From: an uncultured Peptococcaceae bacterium
Lineage (GTDB): Bacteria > Bacillota > Peptococcia > Peptococcales > Peptococcaceae
Assembly: GCA_902462325.1 (NCBI GenBank)
Contig: CABQBF010000164.1
Location: 1 to 5,485 of the forward strand
Length of the DNA: 5,485 nt
Direction of reading: 5' to 3'
A program made the position numbers and the translations under genes. Shown in pieces: positions 1 to 5,213 of this stretch. Under the pieces are notes generated by a model. It searched no databases. It was not told where the DNA came from and saw nothing but the letters and a program-made list of their open reading frames with translations. Within the stretch, counting starts at the first letter, position 1, and each line of letters starts with the position of its first letter.

Positions 1-1347
1 ACCATCACCAAGGCAGAAGCCGCTACGGCATTCGCATCTCAAGCAGAATGCAACAACCTGACAGCAGAGCTGACAGCGGCTACGAAAGCTGCCAAGGAGC
101 TGGCTGACAGCGCGCCTAAGGGCACAAACACCACCACGGATGCGTATATCCTGCAGCAGGTAAAAAATGAGTTACTCAATCCAGACAAGGGTGACTATGC
201 GTATTCCTCACACATGCAGCCGCTGAAACCGGGTTATGCTTATTGGCTGTACAATGGCTACTATTCTGTTCCGAACAGCAGTGTGGGCGTATCAATAGAG
301 TGGTCAGTCAGCGGCTCCGATAAGGTCACTATCAGGAATACGGACGAGAGTGATAAAGACAGTAATGGTTATCATTATGGTTATGGCGCGAAGATAGCAG
401 ACGGAACGACAACGCCGACGCCAGTTACCTTCACGGCAACGGTAAAAAACAGCATGACCCAAAAGGAGATCGGCACAATCGACTACACCGCCCTCATCGG
501 CGCACCGATCAGCGTGAGCGCAAACCAGCCGAGCACTGTCCCTCAATTTACGGTTATAAGCGATGGTACATCTTCCTCTACAGGCGCTACAAAATTCACA
601 GGCGTTGTTCCGATTACCCTGAATGGTGCTGAGGCAATCACAGACGTGTCCGACGGCTGTGTAACGATGGATGCGCAGAGTACATTGTCTGATAGTAGCA
701 AAGTCTCGTTCAGCCATATCAGCGTGGATAAGGTTGAAAAGAGCGATACAGGACTGAATGTGACTGTTACCGTTACAACCGGCGCTATAGGCGGCGTATG
801 GGACGAGAACTCCCCATATCCATTCAAAGAAGGGATATTGCCGAATATTTCCATTGACACAAGCAAATTGCAGTTGAAGGAAAACACTCTCGGCTGGTAT
901 CTGCCGACCGACAACACATTGAAGCTGAAGGATATGACGGTAGAGGTACTCACACCCGCATTTACAAAAGTGGAGTATGCTGATGATCCGACAACCGGCA
1001 ATCCAACATTCACCATCCAGACACAGAATATGCCGGAAAATGCCAAGGTCGAAGTGGCATTGGAAAAGAAAGATGTCGGTGCAGGCGGCATTGACAATGC
1101 AACAATTAAAAAAGATGCTACGCGCGGGGACGATGGCAAGTATTCGGTAACCTTCGACAAGAGCGAATTTGAATCAGGCGCAGAATACTATCTTTGGTTT
1201 AGGTATGGCTCGCCCGGCTCGGATTGGGCTTACGAAAGCGTGACCAATAGACCTACCTACACCCCCAATAGCACCACCGGCGGCGGCTCCGACAGCAGCG
1301 AATCCGGCAGCGGCAATACTACCGAAGGCAGCCAAGCAGGCGCATAA
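1..1347 (+). CDS. C-terminal part of a large surface/secreted protein with Ig-like beta domains (5' end outside window)
   Basis: The reading frame is open from the first base, so this is the last 448 residues of a longer protein; the ATG at 214 is only an internal methionine. Residues 1-60 are Ala/Lys/Glu-rich and probably helical, like the small helical spacers of Gram-positive surface proteins. Residues about 90-167 contain the pattern VGVSIEWSVSG ... VTFTATV, which resembles the atrophied bacterial Ig-like folds of Clostridial cell-surface proteins. The rest is Thr/Ser/Val-rich, has no long hydrophobic segment and is probably further beta domains. The end (residues 422-448) is a low-complexity Gly/Ser/Thr/Glu tail with GGGS and SGSG. 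No LPXTG motif, membrane anchor or SLH repeat is visible, so any anchor or signal peptide must lie upstream, or the C terminus has been lost. G+C content is higher than in the genes to the right. The exact function is not recognised; the Ig-like call is from pattern only. Confidence 0.75.
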   Translation, partial: TITKAEAATAFASQAECNNLTAELTAATKAAKELADSAPKGTNTTTDAYILQQVKNELLNPDKGDYAYSSHMQPLKPGYAYWLYNGYYSVPNSSVGVSIEWSVSGSDKVTIRNTDESDKDSNGYHYGYGAKIADGTTTPTPVTFTATVKNSMTQKEIGTIDYTALIGAPISVSANQPSTVPQFTVISDGTSSSTGATKFTGVVPITLNGAEAITDVSDGCVTMDAQSTLSDSSKVSFSHISVDKVEKSDTGLNVTVTVTTGAIGGVWDENSPYPFKEGILPNISIDTSKLQLKENTLGWYLPTDNTLKLKDMTVEVLTPAFTKVEYADDPTTGNPTFTIQTQNMPENAKVEVALEKKDVGAGGIDNATIKKDATRGDDGKYSVTFDKSEFESGAEYYLWFRYGSPGSDWAYESVTNRPTYTPNSTTGGGSDSSESGSGNTTEGSQAGA

Positions 1348-1370
1348 TCGCCTCTATCGCAAAAAGCACA

Positions 1371-1414
1371 AAAAAATAAGGGTACGGGAAGTGCGAGCTT
1401 CCCTACCCTATTTT
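1371..1414. terminator. Bidirectional intrinsic terminator between convergent genes
   Basis: The arms AAGGGTACGGGAAG (1378-1391) and CTTCCCTACCCT (1398-1409) pair with one bulged base around a 6-nt loop. The plus strand follows the stem with ATTTT. The minus strand follows it with TTATTTTTTT, from the A run at 1371-1376. It can therefore end both the rightward surface-protein transcript, 28 nt after its stop, and the leftward operon. The TAG stop of the leftward gene (1410-1408) lies inside the stem. Confidence 0.85.
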
Positions 1415-1980
1415 ATGACCTGTCCCTCAAATAGAATTTTGGGGGTAGAACTTCTTGCGGAAACTTTTTCGCCAGTGCAGACATTGACAGCCCGGAAGGG
1501 GACTCCATCCAGCTTGCCGGACAGTTCATCCGACGATTGATAAAAGACCGACTGGCCTCCGGGGATTAACTTTAAACGGTTCATTTCCTCATAAGAAAGA
1601 CCGCCTCCTGCATTGTAGCGCAGTTCGGAAAAATCCGGCAGTTGTCGGAGAGTGTCCAACACATATTTGTTTTTGAAATTGATACAAAAGAGGTCATAAG
1701 CTTTTTTATAGACCAGCATATAGTAAAAACCAAAAACAGCACCCGCAAAAATCACACTGAGCATCATGCCTCCGATCAGACCCCAAAAGGCCCCCTGAGT
1801 TGCTGGGTCTCCAAAGCCATATTCGCTGATAGAGACAAACAAAAATCGGTTTTTTACCAGTGTCAATCCTATAAATAAAATCAGGCACACCGGGAGCAGC
1901 TTCCGCAGAATCTTATGCTTTTTAACAGCGTTCTGTCGCAACTGTTCCAGCTTGACACCGCTGATATTTTGTTCCACCAT
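1408..1980 (-). CDS. DUF3137-like membrane protein, probably C-terminally truncated
   Basis: The product has about 190 residues from ATG 1980. A basic N-terminal segment is followed by two hydrophobic segments (about 28-47 and 62-90), then a soluble region with YKKAYDLFCINFKNKYV, GGLSYEEM, KLDGVPFRAVNV and a final ILFEGQVIK. This order (two TM segments, a YxxxFKxxYV stretch, GGLS, a GVPF strand, then an FxG strand) matches DUF3137 proteins as I remember them. They usually run to about 300 residues, so roughly the last third appears missing; the stop falls inside the terminator hairpin. The frame is open up to a TTG at 2010 that overlaps the TGA of the upstream gene. I prefer ATG 1980, although the nearest Shine-Dalgarno (AAGGA, 2001-1997) is 16 nt away, further than usual. 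It is the second gene of the leftward operon after the YkvI-like gene. The family's biochemical role is unknown. Confidence 0.65.
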   Translation of the reverse strand: MVEQNISGVKLEQLRQNAVKKHKILRKLLPVCLILFIGLTLVKNRFLFVSISEYGFGDPATQGAFWGLIGGMMLSVIFAGAVFGFYYMLVYKKAYDLFCINFKNKYVLDTLRQLPDFSELRYNAGGGLSYEEMNRLKLIPGGQSVFYQSSDELSGKLDGVPFRAVNVCTGEKVSARSSTPKILFEGQVIK

Positions 1981-2006
1981 TTTTATACATCTTTTTTCCT
2001 TTCTTC

Positions 2007-2516
2007 TCAAAACTGCACTACAATACCGATAAACAGCGTGAATAATACAATAATCGGTCCAACCTTACCAATAATATCTATAATCTTGTTTAAACCCATG
2101 ACAGCAATTGTAACCGAAAGCACTACACCGATGGCGGAGCCAATTGGAATGGAAATTCCCCATTGCTGGTGAATCACATTGCCAAATCCGGAAATCATAA
2201 ACATATAACAGCAAGCGTTAAACAGCCATGCAAAAACCTGAAATAATTTCCCAAATACATTACCGGCATAGAAATCATAAATTCCCGCTAAATCTTGCAG
2301 TCCGCGCGTACGACCTGCATAAGAATATGCAATATAAGCCAAGCAAGAAAGCAGCAGTGCGATAGCAGCAACACCTAGACTAGCCCAAACAGAGCCCCAG
2401 CCAGAAAAATACTGCATCGTTTCCTGTCCGCTGGCAAATCCAGAACCTATCAGATATGCAAACATTGCACCGATTAGATTGAGCATCAATCCAAGTCCTA
2501 TTTTTTTATTTCCCAC
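2007..2516 (-). CDS. N-terminal half of a YkvI-type (LeuT-fold) membrane transporter
   Basis: The product has 169 residues and almost all are membrane-spanning: predicted helices at about 7-30, 43-67, 85-115, 121-141 and 144-168. The first helix is broken by GSGFASGQE (24-32), the hallmark of the YkvI-like family of uncharacterised membrane proteins related to LeuT/APC-fold amino-acid transporters. Full-length members are about 340-370 residues with a 5+5 inverted-repeat fold, so only the first five-helix unit is present; it ends at IVVQF-stop straight after helix 5. The start is GTG 2516, set by AGGAGG at 2532-2527 with a 10-nt gap; the nearby ATG 2523 opens only a five-codon frame. The gene is divergent from the XRE-cupin regulator, which suggests that regulator controls it in response to a small molecule. 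Whether the half protein works, for example as a dimer, or is a pseudogene cannot be decided here; truncation is more likely. Confidence 0.72.
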   Translation of the reverse strand: MGNKKIGLGLMLNLIGAMFAYLIGSGFASGQETMQYFSGWGSVWASLGVAAIALLLSCLAYIAYSYAGRTRGLQDLAGIYDFYAGNVFGKLFQVFAWLFNACCYMFMISGFGNVIHQQWGISIPIGSAIGVVLSVTIAVMGLNKIIDIIGKVGPIIVLFTLFIGIVVQF

Positions 2517-2526
2517 TTTTCATATT

Positions 2527-2532
2527 CCTCCT
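2527..2532 (-). promoter_or_regulatory. Ribosome binding site fixing a GTG start
   Basis: A perfect AGGAGG on the minus strand lies 10 nt before GTG 2516 and only 3 nt before ATG 2523. The ATG frame closes after five codons, so the GTG is the working start of the YkvI-like gene. Confidence 0.8.
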
Positions 2533-2547
2533 TTTCTGTTTTCTTTG

Positions 2548-2570
2548 AAGGCTTGATTTTTTCTAGCCTT
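2548..2570 (-). other. Leader hairpin of the YkvI-like operon
   Basis: AAGGCT (2548-2553) and AGCCTT (2565-2570) pair perfectly around an 11-nt A/T-rich loop, inside the predicted 5' untranslated leader and about 15 nt before the ribosome site. No U run follows the hairpin on the minus strand, so it is not a terminator. It may affect stability or translation, or be incidental. Confidence 0.35.
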
Positions 2571-2578
2571 ACCCAATA

Positions 2579-2591
2579 CGTTCGTTAAATT
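2579..2591 (-). promoter_or_regulatory. Left member of an inverted 13-mer pair, candidate operator
   Basis: On the minus strand this reads AATTTAACGAACG. It matches AATTTAGCGAACG at 2807-2819 on the plus strand in 12 of 13 positions. Each copy lies just downstream of the predicted start of the promoter on its own side, so the pair is arranged symmetrically about the divergent region. Confidence 0.4.
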
Positions 2592-2617
2592 TTTTCCTTT
2601 ATGGTATTACACAAATC

Positions 2618-2627
2618 CGTTATAACG
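2618..2627. promoter_or_regulatory. Palindrome CGTTATAACG, candidate operator
   Basis: A perfect 10-bp palindrome placed at the predicted start site of the leftward promoter. Half-site look-alikes, GTTATA (2683-2688) and TATAAC (2705-2710), form an inverted pair upstream of that promoter's -35. The position suits binding by the dimeric XRE-family regulator encoded next door. The assignment is inferred. Confidence 0.4.
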
Positions 2628-2634
2628 TACTTCA

Positions 2635-2663
2635 ACTATAATCTATTTCTTAAAATTGGTCAA
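2635..2663 (-). promoter_or_regulatory. Predicted sigma-A promoter of the YkvI-like/DUF3137 operon
   Basis: Reading leftward, the -35 TTGACC (2663-2658) and the -10 TATAGT (2640-2635) are separated by 17 bp. Transcription would start near 2628, giving a leader of about 110 nt. The palindrome at 2618-2627 would sit on the start site. A second, weaker pair is TTGACA (2733-2728) with TATATT (2708-2703) at 19-bp spacing. Confidence 0.6.
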
Positions 2664-2760
2664 TATCTAATAATGAACAAATGTTATAGCGAAAATTTAT
2701 TCAATATAACGATTTTTTGGAGTGAAATGTCAAAATTAGACACAAATTTGCTCTGCTCAC

Positions 2761-2789
2761 TTGACAAGAAGGCGGAAGTGGAGTAAATT
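2761..2789 (+). promoter_or_regulatory. Predicted sigma-A promoter of the XRE-cupin gene
   Basis: The -35 is a consensus TTGACA (2761-2766). A 17-bp gap leads to the -10 TAAATT (2784-2789). The expected start is near 2796, about 50 nt before the ATG. Confidence 0.6.
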
Positions 2790-2806
2790 ACATTTCATAG
2801 GCGGTC

Positions 2807-2819
2807 AATTTAGCGAACG
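2807..2819 (+). promoter_or_regulatory. Right member of an inverted 13-mer pair, candidate operator
   Basis: AATTTAGCGAACG lies about 10 nt downstream of the predicted start of the regulator's promoter and 29 nt before its ATG. It mirrors the copy at 2579-2591. This suits autoregulation by the XRE-cupin protein. Confidence 0.4.
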
Positions 2820-2847
2820 CACTAATTGAGGAAAAGGATGATATAAT

Positions 2848-3396
2848 ATGGAAAGCTACTTGGAATTAGGAGAACGGTTAAAAGAAATTAGAGGCAATAT
2901 GGGGCTTAGCCTAGAACAGGTGTCTGCATTAACAGGCGTAAGCAAAACCATGCTTAGCCAAATCGAATCCTCGAAATCTATTCCAACAATAGCTACTGTT
3001 TTCAAAATTGCCAATGGATTAAAAATCAAAGTAGATTCTTTGTTGAGCGGTAAAAGAAAGCAATATTATGAGATTATCACTATCAATAACCTATCCCCTG
3101 TGATTGATAATCATGAACGAGTTTATATGTACTGCATTTTTCCATTTTCTCCAACAACGGGATTCGAAGTTTATTATTGTATTTACAAATCAGGATGTGA
3201 CCACGAATCTGTAACCCATCAAAACGCAAAAATGGAATACCTTACAGTTTTTCAGGGAGAACTGGAGTTGGTTGTTGAAAATCGTTCTTATATCGTGAAA
3301 AGTGGAGAAGCTATTGAGTTTGATGCAACATTGCCTCATAAATATATTAATAAAGGTGAAACGGATGTTATTGCGCAGGCTCTTTTAAGTTATTAA
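2848..3396 (+). CDS. XRE-family transcriptional regulator with C-terminal cupin sensor domain
   Basis: This is a complete 182-residue two-domain regulator. Residues about 7-67 form a lambda-repressor-type helix-turn-helix (HTH_3): helix 2 at SLEQVSALT (21-29), recognition helix at SKTMLSQIE (32-40), then PTIATVFKIANGL and VDSLLS. Residues about 106-182 form a small cupin barrel, with H119, H124 and E130 near the first cupin motif and SGEAIEFDATLPHKY, including H164, as the second. The metal-binding pattern is only partly conserved. XRE-cupin proteins are cytoplasmic dimers that bind a small ligand in the cupin pocket and control neighbouring transport or catabolic genes. The start is supported by AAAGGA 9 nt before the ATG. 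The gene faces away from the YkvI-like gene across 331 bp, so it probably controls that operon and itself. The ligand cannot be inferred. An IS3 element has inserted 56 bp after its stop. Confidence 0.9.
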   Translation: MESYLELGERLKEIRGNMGLSLEQVSALTGVSKTMLSQIESSKSIPTIATVFKIANGLKIKVDSLLSGKRKQYYEIITINNLSPVIDNHERVYMYCIFPFSPTTGFEVYYCIYKSGCDHESVTHQNAKMEYLTVFQGELELVVENRSYIVKSGEAIEFDATLPHKYINKGETDVIAQALLSY

Positions 3397-3452
3397 AGAG
3401 TTTATGAGATTTTCTCTGTAGATAATATATCCTAAATCATAGAAAAGGCCTT

Positions 3453-3456
3453 GTAC
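3453..3456. repeat. Left target-site duplication GTAC
   Basis: GTAC directly precedes the left end of the IS3 element and is repeated at 4719-4722 directly after its right end. IS3-family elements make 3-5 bp duplications. GTAC is self-complementary, so the ends could also be read as longer inverted repeats, but the 5'-TG rule of the family supports this cut. Confidence 0.7.
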
Positions 3457-3468
3457 TGAACTGAACCA
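3457..3468 (+). repeat. Left terminal inverted repeat of the IS3 element
   Basis: TGAACTGAACCA, a perfect inverted match to 4707-4718. It contains a short internal repeat, TGAACTGAAC. Confidence 0.85.
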
Positions 3469-3489
3469 TTTTGTGCGGACAGCACAAAA
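3469..3489. other. Perfect stem-loop just inside the left IS end
   Basis: TTTTGTGC (3469-3476) and GCACAAAA (3482-3489) pair perfectly around the loop GGACA. It lies between the OrfB stop and the terminal repeat, with no U run after it on either strand. It may hinder read-through transcription into or out of the element, or mask the IS end in RNA. The right end has no equivalent hairpin. Confidence 0.55.
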
Positions 3490-3509
3490 AAGACTTTTGT
3501 AGAATTAAA

Positions 3510-4367
3510 TTAGCTATTTAGAAACTGGCATCGTAATTCCATCGGTGTCAGTTTTGTTCTTGTCTGGATCCTTTGATAATTGTAAAAATATATGTATTCA
3601 TCAATGATACTGCGTGCTTCTTCAAAACTGCTAAGTTTTGTTCTGTAGATGCATTCTGTTTTTAGTATAGAAAAGAAATTTTCAGCAGGTGCATTATCAT
3701 AAGGGTTGCCCTTCCTTGACATAGACGGAGTTATGCCGTATGCTTGAGTCAGCTTAAAATATCCGTGTAAGGTATATTGAAAGCCTTGGTCACTGTGGAG
3801 TTGCAGCTCTGCAGTGACCCCTTCTTTTCTCTTTGCTTTTCTTATCGTATTTAATACCAACTGATTATTCTGCCCCGTACCGGTCTGATATGCAACAATA
3901 CTGTTATCATATAAATCTCTGATGATTGATAAATATAAAGTCCCTTGAAGTGTTTTGATATAGGAAATATCTGTTACCCATTTCTGATTCGGTCTGTCAG
4001 CGTGGAAATTTCTATTCAGCAGATTTGGATAACGGTGCAGCGTATCTCTGTAATGCTTGTAGTTTCTGCAACGTATTACAGCAAGAAGGTTATATTTACG
4101 CATAATACGAAGAACTGTTTTTGGATTCTTATGCACGCCTTGCCGTTCCAGCCAGATATGTACTCTGCGGTATCCATAAGTGTTGCGGCATTGCTCCTGA
4201 CACTGTTGTATCATCTGATCCAACGGCAGATCTTTAGCCGGAGTATCTAATCTGTTTACAAAATCGTAATAGCCACTTCTGGACACTTCGAAGAAGCGAC
4301 ACATTTCACTGATAGAATAACTATCCTTGTGACGATAGATTACCTTATATTTTACAGAGGCTTTCAC
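3510..4367 (-). CDS. IS3-family transposase OrfB (DDE integrase domain)
   Basis: This 285-residue catalytic subunit cuts and joins the element's ends. An N-terminal HTH_21-type region (about 18-75, with SISEMCRFFEVSRSGYYDF and YGYRRVH) precedes an rve integrase core. The catalytic acidic residues are D133 (KWVTDISY), D193 (LHSDQGFQY) and E229 (NAPAENFFSILKTE), with 35 residues between the second and third, as in IS3 elements. The C-terminal YNYQRIQTRTKLTPMEL is the usual family ending. The start given is GTG 4367, whose first base is also the last base of an AAGGAG and which overlaps the TGA of OrfA as GTGA. That leaves no normal ribosome spacing. The frame is -1 relative to OrfA and open back to about 4430, so the active product is probably an OrfAB fusion made by -1 frameshifting, or OrfB is translationally coupled. 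Confidence 0.93.
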   Translation of the reverse strand: MKASVKYKVIYRHKDSYSISEMCRFFEVSRSGYYDFVNRLDTPAKDLPLDQMIQQCQEQCRNTYGYRRVHIWLERQGVHKNPKTVLRIMRKYNLLAVIRCRNYKHYRDTLHRYPNLLNRNFHADRPNQKWVTDISYIKTLQGTLYLSIIRDLYDNSIVAYQTGTGQNNQLVLNTIRKAKRKEGVTAELQLHSDQGFQYTLHGYFKLTQAYGITPSMSRKGNPYDNAPAENFFSILKTECIYRTKLSSFEEARSIIDEYIYFYNYQRIQTRTKLTPMELRCQFLNS

Positions 4368-4639
4368 TCCTTTCCGATAAGCGAGAGAAAATCCCGCAGC
4401 AGTTGATTTTCCATTTTCAATCTTTTGATTTCATCGTTATAGTCCCGCAGATTTTCTTTTGGTTTTCTTCCGCGCTTTTTAGGTAAAGAATTTTCTTTCG
4501 GGTGATTGATTCGATATACTAAATTTCTGATTACTTTTTCATTTTTAAGCCCCAAATCTTCAGCAATCTCCGAATAAGAATGCCCTTCGTGGATTAATTT
4601 CATGATAATAGGTGTTAAAACTTCGATTTTTTTAGACAT
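4364..4639 (-). CDS. IS3-family transposase OrfA (helix-turn-helix/leucine zipper)
   Basis: This 91-residue DNA-binding subunit has an N-terminal helix-turn-helix (about 11-40, HEGHSYSEIAEDLGLKNEKVIRNLV), a basic linker KKRGRKPKE, and a C-terminal coiled coil with leucine-zipper spacing (NDEIKRLKMENQLLRDFLSLIG). In IS3 elements OrfA recognises the terminal repeats and dimerises through the zipper. I chose ATG 4639 because a perfect AGGAGG (4652-4647) lies 7 nt before it; an in-frame ATG at 4657 would place that Shine-Dalgarno inside the gene. The gene ends at TGA 4366-4364, overlapping OrfB. Confidence 0.9.
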   Translation of the reverse strand: MSKKIEVLTPIIMKLIHEGHSYSEIAEDLGLKNEKVIRNLVYRINHPKENSLPKKRGRKPKENLRDYNDEIKRLKMENQLLRDFLSLIGKE

Positions 4640-4646
4640 AAAAAAG

Positions 4647-4652
4647 CCTCCT
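4647..4652 (-). promoter_or_regulatory. Ribosome binding site deciding the OrfA start
   Basis: AGGAGG with a 7-nt gap (CTTTTTT) to ATG 4639. This shows that the upstream in-frame ATG 4657 is not the start. Confidence 0.85.
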
Positions 4653-4706
4653 ATCATAGTTTAATTCTACAATAAGAGGTCTTTTTTTACTATTGTCCGA
4701 TTTTAC

Positions 4707-4718
4707 TGGTTCAGTTCA
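4707..4718 (-). repeat. Right terminal inverted repeat of the IS3 element
   Basis: Perfect complement of 3457-3468. GTAC at 4719-4722, directly after it, is the second copy of the target duplication. Confidence 0.85.
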
Positions 4719-4722
4719 GTAC
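4719..4722. repeat. Right target-site duplication GTAC
   Basis: Matches 3453-3456. Removing the IS3 element and one GTAC rejoins AAGGCCTT-GTAC-TTAATG as the original site. Confidence 0.7.
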
Positions 4723-4832
4723 TTAATGTCTACTGAATAAATCACTTTGCGGTTTATTCGCGCGGCAGTAGCTGCGCAATTTTATAAAAAAGCTCACAAA
4801 GTGCACTTTTTTGGAATTCAGCCATTTTTACA
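4723..4832. other. Palindrome-rich spacer between the IS3 element and the IS5 remnant
   Basis: No gene was found in these 110 bases. They hold several short inverted repeats: GAATAAA/TTTATTC (4735-4741 and 4753-4759); a G+C-rich bulged hairpin GCGGCAG/CTGCGC (4762-4777) followed by AATTTTATA, like a weak rightward terminator; and a perfect 12-bp palindrome AAAGTGCACTTT (4798-4809). CACTTTG (4743-4749) and CAAAGTG (4797-4803) also pair at longer range. It may be terminal or regulatory debris of the lost IS5-type element. Confidence 0.4.
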
Positions 4833-5126
4833 ATGCGAATTTCCACCGATGTGTTACAGCGCACCCGTAGAGAGTGCAAGGCTTTTGGATTTGTTCAGTG
4901 TGCATTAAGTAACAAAGCCATCGACTGGGAACGGCATATTGAGAGTCACAAATCCTCTGTCCTCTGTAAAGTAGAACATGTATTCCGTATTATCAAGTGC
5001 CAGTTCGGCTATAGGAAAACCGCATATCGTGGGCTGATGAAGAACAAAAATCGACTCTACGCTATGTTCGCTTGTGCAAATTTATATGCTCTTGCAATTG
5101 CCGGGCGAAAACTTTCTACAAGCTGA
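4833..5126 (+). pseudogene. C-terminal remnant of an IS5-type DDE transposase
   Basis: These 97 codons encode only the end of a transposase. From about residue 30 it reads IDWERHIESHKSSV, then KVEHVFRIIKCQFGYRKTAY, RGLMKN and LYAMFACANLY. This is the C-terminal DDE_Tnp_1 segment of IS5-type transposases; E48 in KVEH would be the third catalytic acid. Both catalytic aspartates and the N-terminal two thirds of the usual roughly 300-450 residues are absent. An in-frame stop at 4785-4787 and the lack of a ribosome site before ATG 4833 confirm it is not a working gene. Residues 1-29 do not look like the family and may be unrelated joined sequence. It is older debris next to the intact IS3 element. 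Confidence 0.82.
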
Positions 5127-5213
5127 GATAGGGGTAGTCTTCCCTTTGTCAACAGGTCCTATATTTTCTGTAAAATCTAATTGTCATAATTGTCAAGAGT
5201 GTTAAGAATATTT

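Larger units (their letters stand above)
2517..2847. promoter_or_regulatory. Divergent intergenic control region (331 bp)
   Basis: This AT-rich region lies between the leftward membrane operon and the rightward regulator. It holds one sigma-A-like promoter for each direction, a perfect 10-bp palindrome CGTTATAACG, two related inverted 13-mers (2579-2591 and 2807-2819) and a leader hairpin. A 61-codon frame at 2601-2786 has no ribosome site and overlaps both promoters, so it is not annotated as a gene. No tRNA, riboswitch or other RNA gene was recognised. Confidence 0.7.
3457..4718 (-). mobile_element. Apparently complete IS3-family insertion sequence, 1262 bp
   Basis: The element is bounded by a perfect 12-bp inverted repeat, TGAACTGAACCA at 3457-3468 and its complement at 4707-4718, flanked by GTAC on both sides. 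The ends begin with TG as expected for the family. Similarity of the ends continues inward: CGGACA, an A-run followed by GAC, and TTGTAGAATTAAA occur in both subterminal regions (3497-3509 and 4660-4672). It carries OrfA and OrfB on the minus strand with an intact DDE triad and no stop or gap, so it may still be active. It lies downstream of the XRE-cupin gene and interrupts no recognisable gene. I cannot assign the IS3 subgroup or an ISfinder name. Confidence 0.9.

Noticed and set aside
543..1160. 205-codon minus-strand frame inside the surface-protein gene, with another at 304-717
   Set aside because: Both are antisense to a well-supported coding frame, lack ribosome sites and resemble no known protein; the low density of stops follows from the sense gene's codon use.
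1642..1888. Overlapping small frames on both strands within the DUF3137-like gene
   Set aside because: They are shadows of the real minus-strand gene; no ribosome sites and no family resemblance.
1915..2172. 85-codon plus-strand frame
   Set aside because: Antisense to the YkvI-like and DUF3137-like genes; low-complexity translation without start signals.
2601..2786. 61-codon plus-strand frame
   Set aside because: No ribosome site precedes the ATG, and the frame covers the leftward promoter and the -35 of the regulator promoter; its composition matches AT-rich spacer.
2842..2847. TATAAT directly before the regulator ATG as a -10 box
   Set aside because: It abuts the start codon and would give a transcript starting inside the gene; the TTGACA/TAAATT pair upstream fits better.
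3469..3489. Stem-loop as an intrinsic terminator of OrfB
   Set aside because: No U run follows the stem on the minus strand (TGGTTC follows instead), so it is annotated only as a structural element.
3945..4250. 101-codon plus-strand frame inside OrfB
   Set aside because: Antisense shadow of the transposase catalytic domain.
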